From an uncultured Lachnospiraceae bacterium (GTDB lineage: Bacteria > Bacillota_A > Clostridia > Lachnospirales > Lachnospiraceae), in assembly GCA_946614075.1 (NCBI GenBank), contig CAMOGO010000058.1, positions 1 through 7,070 on the forward strand: DNA of 7,070 nt. The letters run 5' to 3'. A model generated the notes under the pieces. The model did not search any database. It was not told where the DNA came from and saw only the letters and a list, made by a program, of their open reading frames with translations. Positions 6,008-7,070 of the stretch are shown here, piece by piece; position 1 is the stretch's first letter, and each line of letters opens with the position of its first letter. Both the position numbers and the translations under genes were made by a program.

Positions 6008-6051
6008 CTCTTTCAAACAAAGACAGCCCTTGCCGCCCTGCTTTGAAAGAG
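6008..6051 (-). repeat. Perfect 10-bp inverted repeat in the ylxM-ffh gap
   Basis: CTCTTTCAAA (6008-6017) and TTTGAAAGAG (6042-6051) are exact reverse complements separated by 24 bases. The stem starts one base after the ylxM stop codon and ends about eight bases before the ffh ribosome binding site. An alternative or continuing inner pairing exists, CAAAG-CAG with CTG-(T)-CTTTG (6045-6038 with 6026-6018). The following bases (TATAGGATGG) contain no U tract, so termination is unlikely. A role in mRNA processing or ffh dosage is inference. Confidence 0.8.
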
Positions 6052-6052
6052 G

Positions 6053-6412
6053 CTAAAGCTCTTTGATCTTTACGGCTGCCCTCTCGATTTCCGAGAGCGC
6101 ATCCAAGGTCTTACGGTCTGCATCGGAAAGCTCCTTGCGCAGATCCCCCGAGACTTGCAGGATCTCATCGGCAAGCGCCTTCGTCATGCGGAATTTCTCC
6201 ACGAGATGAAGCTTCTCCTCGTAGCCGGCCAGCGTATGGTCAACCCGGCGGACGACATCGTGGACACCCTGGCGGGAAATCCCGTAATCCGCAGCCGCCT
6301 CGCTAAGAGAAAGATCATTGAAAACAATGTCCTCATAGATCTCCTTCTGCCGGTCGGTGAGCAGCTCCCCGTAAAAATCATAGAGCATGGTTTGTTCGAC
6401 AATCTTTTCCAT
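6053..6412 (-). CDS. ylxM: YlxM family SRP-associated helix-turn-helix protein
   Basis: YlxM (UPF0122) is almost always encoded directly upstream of ffh in Gram-positive bacteria. It has been reported to associate with the SRP and modulate its activity, and it resembles sigma-factor region 4. The 119-residue product has the family signature LYDFYGELLTDRQKEIYEDIV (11-30, with a Leu before Tyr read as MLYDFY) and a helix-turn-helix at about 34-57 (LSLSEAAADYGISRQGVHDVV). A charged helical tail follows. I start at the ATG at 6412, not the open-frame limit at 6502. AAGGTGAT lies just upstream, and the two in-frame ATGs at residues 24-25 of the long frame fall on or beside the promoter -10 box. 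The longer frame also runs into the previous gene's terminator. It is the first gene of the operon. Confidence 0.94.
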   Translation of the reverse strand: MEKIVEQTMLYDFYGELLTDRQKEIYEDIVFNDLSLSEAAADYGISRQGVHDVVRRVDHTLAGYEEKLHLVEKFRMTKALADEILQVSGDLRKELSDADRKTLDALSEIERAAVKIKEL

Positions 6413-6428
6413 GACAATCACCTTGGGC

Positions 6429-6457
6429 ATCATACACGAAACCCCGATGACTGTCAA
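6429..6457 (-). promoter_or_regulatory. Main sigma-A promoter of the ylxM-ffh operon
   Basis: On the minus strand TTGACA (6457-6452, 6 of 6) is followed after exactly 17 bases by TATGAT (6434-6429, 5 of 6). Transcription should begin near 6423, leaving only about 11 bases before the ylxM ATG. The ribosome binding site AAGGTGAT would sit at the very 5' end of the message. Confidence 0.88.
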
Positions 6458-6473
6458 GTGTTTTTTCTTGACA
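6452..6473. repeat. 7-bp inverted repeat overlapping the ylxM -35 box
   Basis: TGTCAAG (6452-6458) and CTTGACA (6467-6473) are exact reverse complements separated by eight bases that are mostly T on the plus strand. One arm contains the -35 box of the ylxM promoter. The arrangement could be an operator for a dimeric regulator, with the A/T spacer bending DNA, but a chance origin is possible. Confidence 0.45.
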
Positions 6474-6489
6474 CCGCAAAATTCCCTGT

Positions 6490-6527
6490 AAAAAGAGAAC
6501 AAGCCCCGTCGATGCGGAGCTTTTCTC
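6490..6527 (-). terminator. Rho-independent terminator of the zinc-ribbon gene
   Basis: On the minus strand GAGAAAAGCTCCG pairs with CGGGGCTT-(G)-TTCTC around the loop CATCGA: a 13-bp stem with one G-U pair and one bulged base, followed directly by five T. It lies about 45 bases after the stop codon at 6572 and just upstream of the ylxM promoter, and so separates the two transcription units. Confidence 0.87.
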
Positions 6528-6571
6528 GTGGAGGGTATTCGAAAGAAAGGAAGTCAAACCATAAATTCGGT

Positions 6572-6979
6572 TTAACTGTTTTTGACAAATTCATTGCCGC
6601 ACTTCCGGCAGGTGATCGCGATCTTTCCCTTTCCGCGGGGAACCCGGATCTTCTGTCCGCAAGCCGGGCATTTATAAATATGATACTGCTTACGCTGGGA
6701 CAGCTCATATTTCAACTTCGCCCACCGGTCACGCAGACCGCTGGTCTTCTCTAAGAAAAGCCGGTTCTCCTGATATCTCTTCGTGATATTCCGTGAAAGC
6801 ATCCGGAAATAGACAAGGACGATCAGGATCAAGGTGATCACATTCAGGACATTATTATGAACAAACAACTGCACCAGAATCAGCGCAATCGTCACATACA
6901 TCAGGGTACGATTCAGATCATCCATCCCATAACGACCCTGCATAAACTGATAAAGCTTCTGCCTCAGATTCTCAAACAT
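6572..6979 (-). CDS. Two-helix membrane protein with C-terminal zinc ribbon
   Basis: I do not recognise a named family for this 135-residue protein. After a short amphipathic N terminus, two hydrophobic helices follow at about residues 24-41 and 43-60, joined by a tight turn (HNN). A basic, charged stretch (about 62-98, many Arg/Lys/Glu) leads to a C-terminal zinc ribbon with CPAC (104-107) and CRKC (124-127), 16 residues apart. The small hairpin anchor with a positively charged following segment suggests both ends are cytoplasmic, so the ribbon would face the cytoplasm and might bind nucleic acid or protein there. The ATG is preceded by GAAGG at nine bases. It has its own promoter and terminator, so it is probably independent of the SRP operon. 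Similar small zinc-ribbon membrane proteins occur widely in Clostridia. Function is unknown. Confidence 0.85.
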   Translation of the reverse strand: MFENLRQKLYQFMQGRYGMDDLNRTLMYVTIALILVQLFVHNNVLNVITLILIVLVYFRMLSRNITKRYQENRLFLEKTSGLRDRWAKLKYELSQRKQYHIYKCPACGQKIRVPRGKGKIAITCRKCGNEFVKNS

Positions 6980-7027
6980 TGTCTCATACCTTCTCTCATC
7001 CCGGTCTCCCCGACCAGCTTTTTACCC

Positions 7028-7055
7028 ATTATATAATCCCAAAAAGCATTGTCAA
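7028..7055 (-). promoter_or_regulatory. Sigma-A promoter of the zinc-ribbon membrane protein gene
   Basis: On the minus strand TTGACA (7055-7050, perfect) is followed after 16 bases by TATAAT (7033-7028, perfect). Transcription should start near 7021, giving a leader of about 40 bases. The leader includes a small hairpin, CTGGTC/GACCGG around GGGGA, near 7001-7017. Confidence 0.85.
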
Positions 7056-7070
7056 TCAGCCCAAAAACAA

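Noticed and set aside
6413..6502. N-terminal extension of ylxM by 30 residues
   Set aside because: It would cover the promoter -35 and -10 boxes and begin within the upstream terminator hairpin; the family start and the AAGGTGAT site favour 6412.
6549..6577. AAACC/GGTTT hairpin right after the zinc-ribbon gene
   Set aside because: Only a 5-bp AT-rich stem with no T tract on the minus strand; the strong terminator at 6490-6527 serves this gene.

Overview
This window looks like the chromosomal core of a low-to-mid GC Gram-positive bacterium, most likely a member of the Clostridia and plausibly Lachnospiraceae. Three things point there: the order ylxM-ffh-rpsP-khpA-rimM-trmD-rplS-(lepB)-rbgA is a Firmicutes arrangement, base composition is close to half GC, and Shine-Dalgarno sites are strong and purine-rich. 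Family-level placement is inference. All genes lie on the minus strand, so the locus reads from the right-hand end to the left. There is no sign of horizontal transfer, phage, transposase or CRISPR.

In transcription order, the first unit is a short gene for a two-helix membrane protein with a C-terminal zinc ribbon (6572-6979). It has a sigma-A-type promoter (7028-7055) and a rho-independent terminator (6490-6527). The second unit starts at a very good promoter (6429-6457) just upstream of ylxM. It runs through ylxM (SRP-associated helix-turn-helix protein), ffh (SRP GTPase), rpsP (S16), khpA (KH RNA-binding protein), rimM (30S maturation), trmD (tRNA m1G37 methyltransferase) and rplS (L19). 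rplS also has its own candidate promoter and an approximately 80-nt leader in the trmD-rplS gap. A strong terminator hairpin with a T6 tract follows rplS.

The third part is lepB (signal peptidase I), rbgA (50S assembly GTPase), a second lepB paralogue, and the first 11 codons of another gene, probably rnhB. Its expression must come from readthrough of the rplS terminator, or from a promoter-like TTGACA/CGTAAT pair embedded in that terminator.

Functionally the cluster joins ribosome components (S16, L19), ribosome assembly (RimM, RbgA), tRNA modification (TrmD) and protein export (Ffh/YlxM and two signal peptidases). The parts least covered by routine annotation are the intercistronic RNA structures: a 10-bp inverted repeat between ylxM and ffh, tandem hairpins between khpA and rimM (one with a perfect 13-bp stem), the rplS leader, and the terminator/promoter overlap before lepB. 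They fall where stoichiometry changes, between highly expressed ribosomal proteins and low-abundance enzymes, so they are candidates for tuning expression. I see no wholly new multi-gene system here. Four automatic ORF starts needed correction (ylxM, ffh, rimM, trmD).
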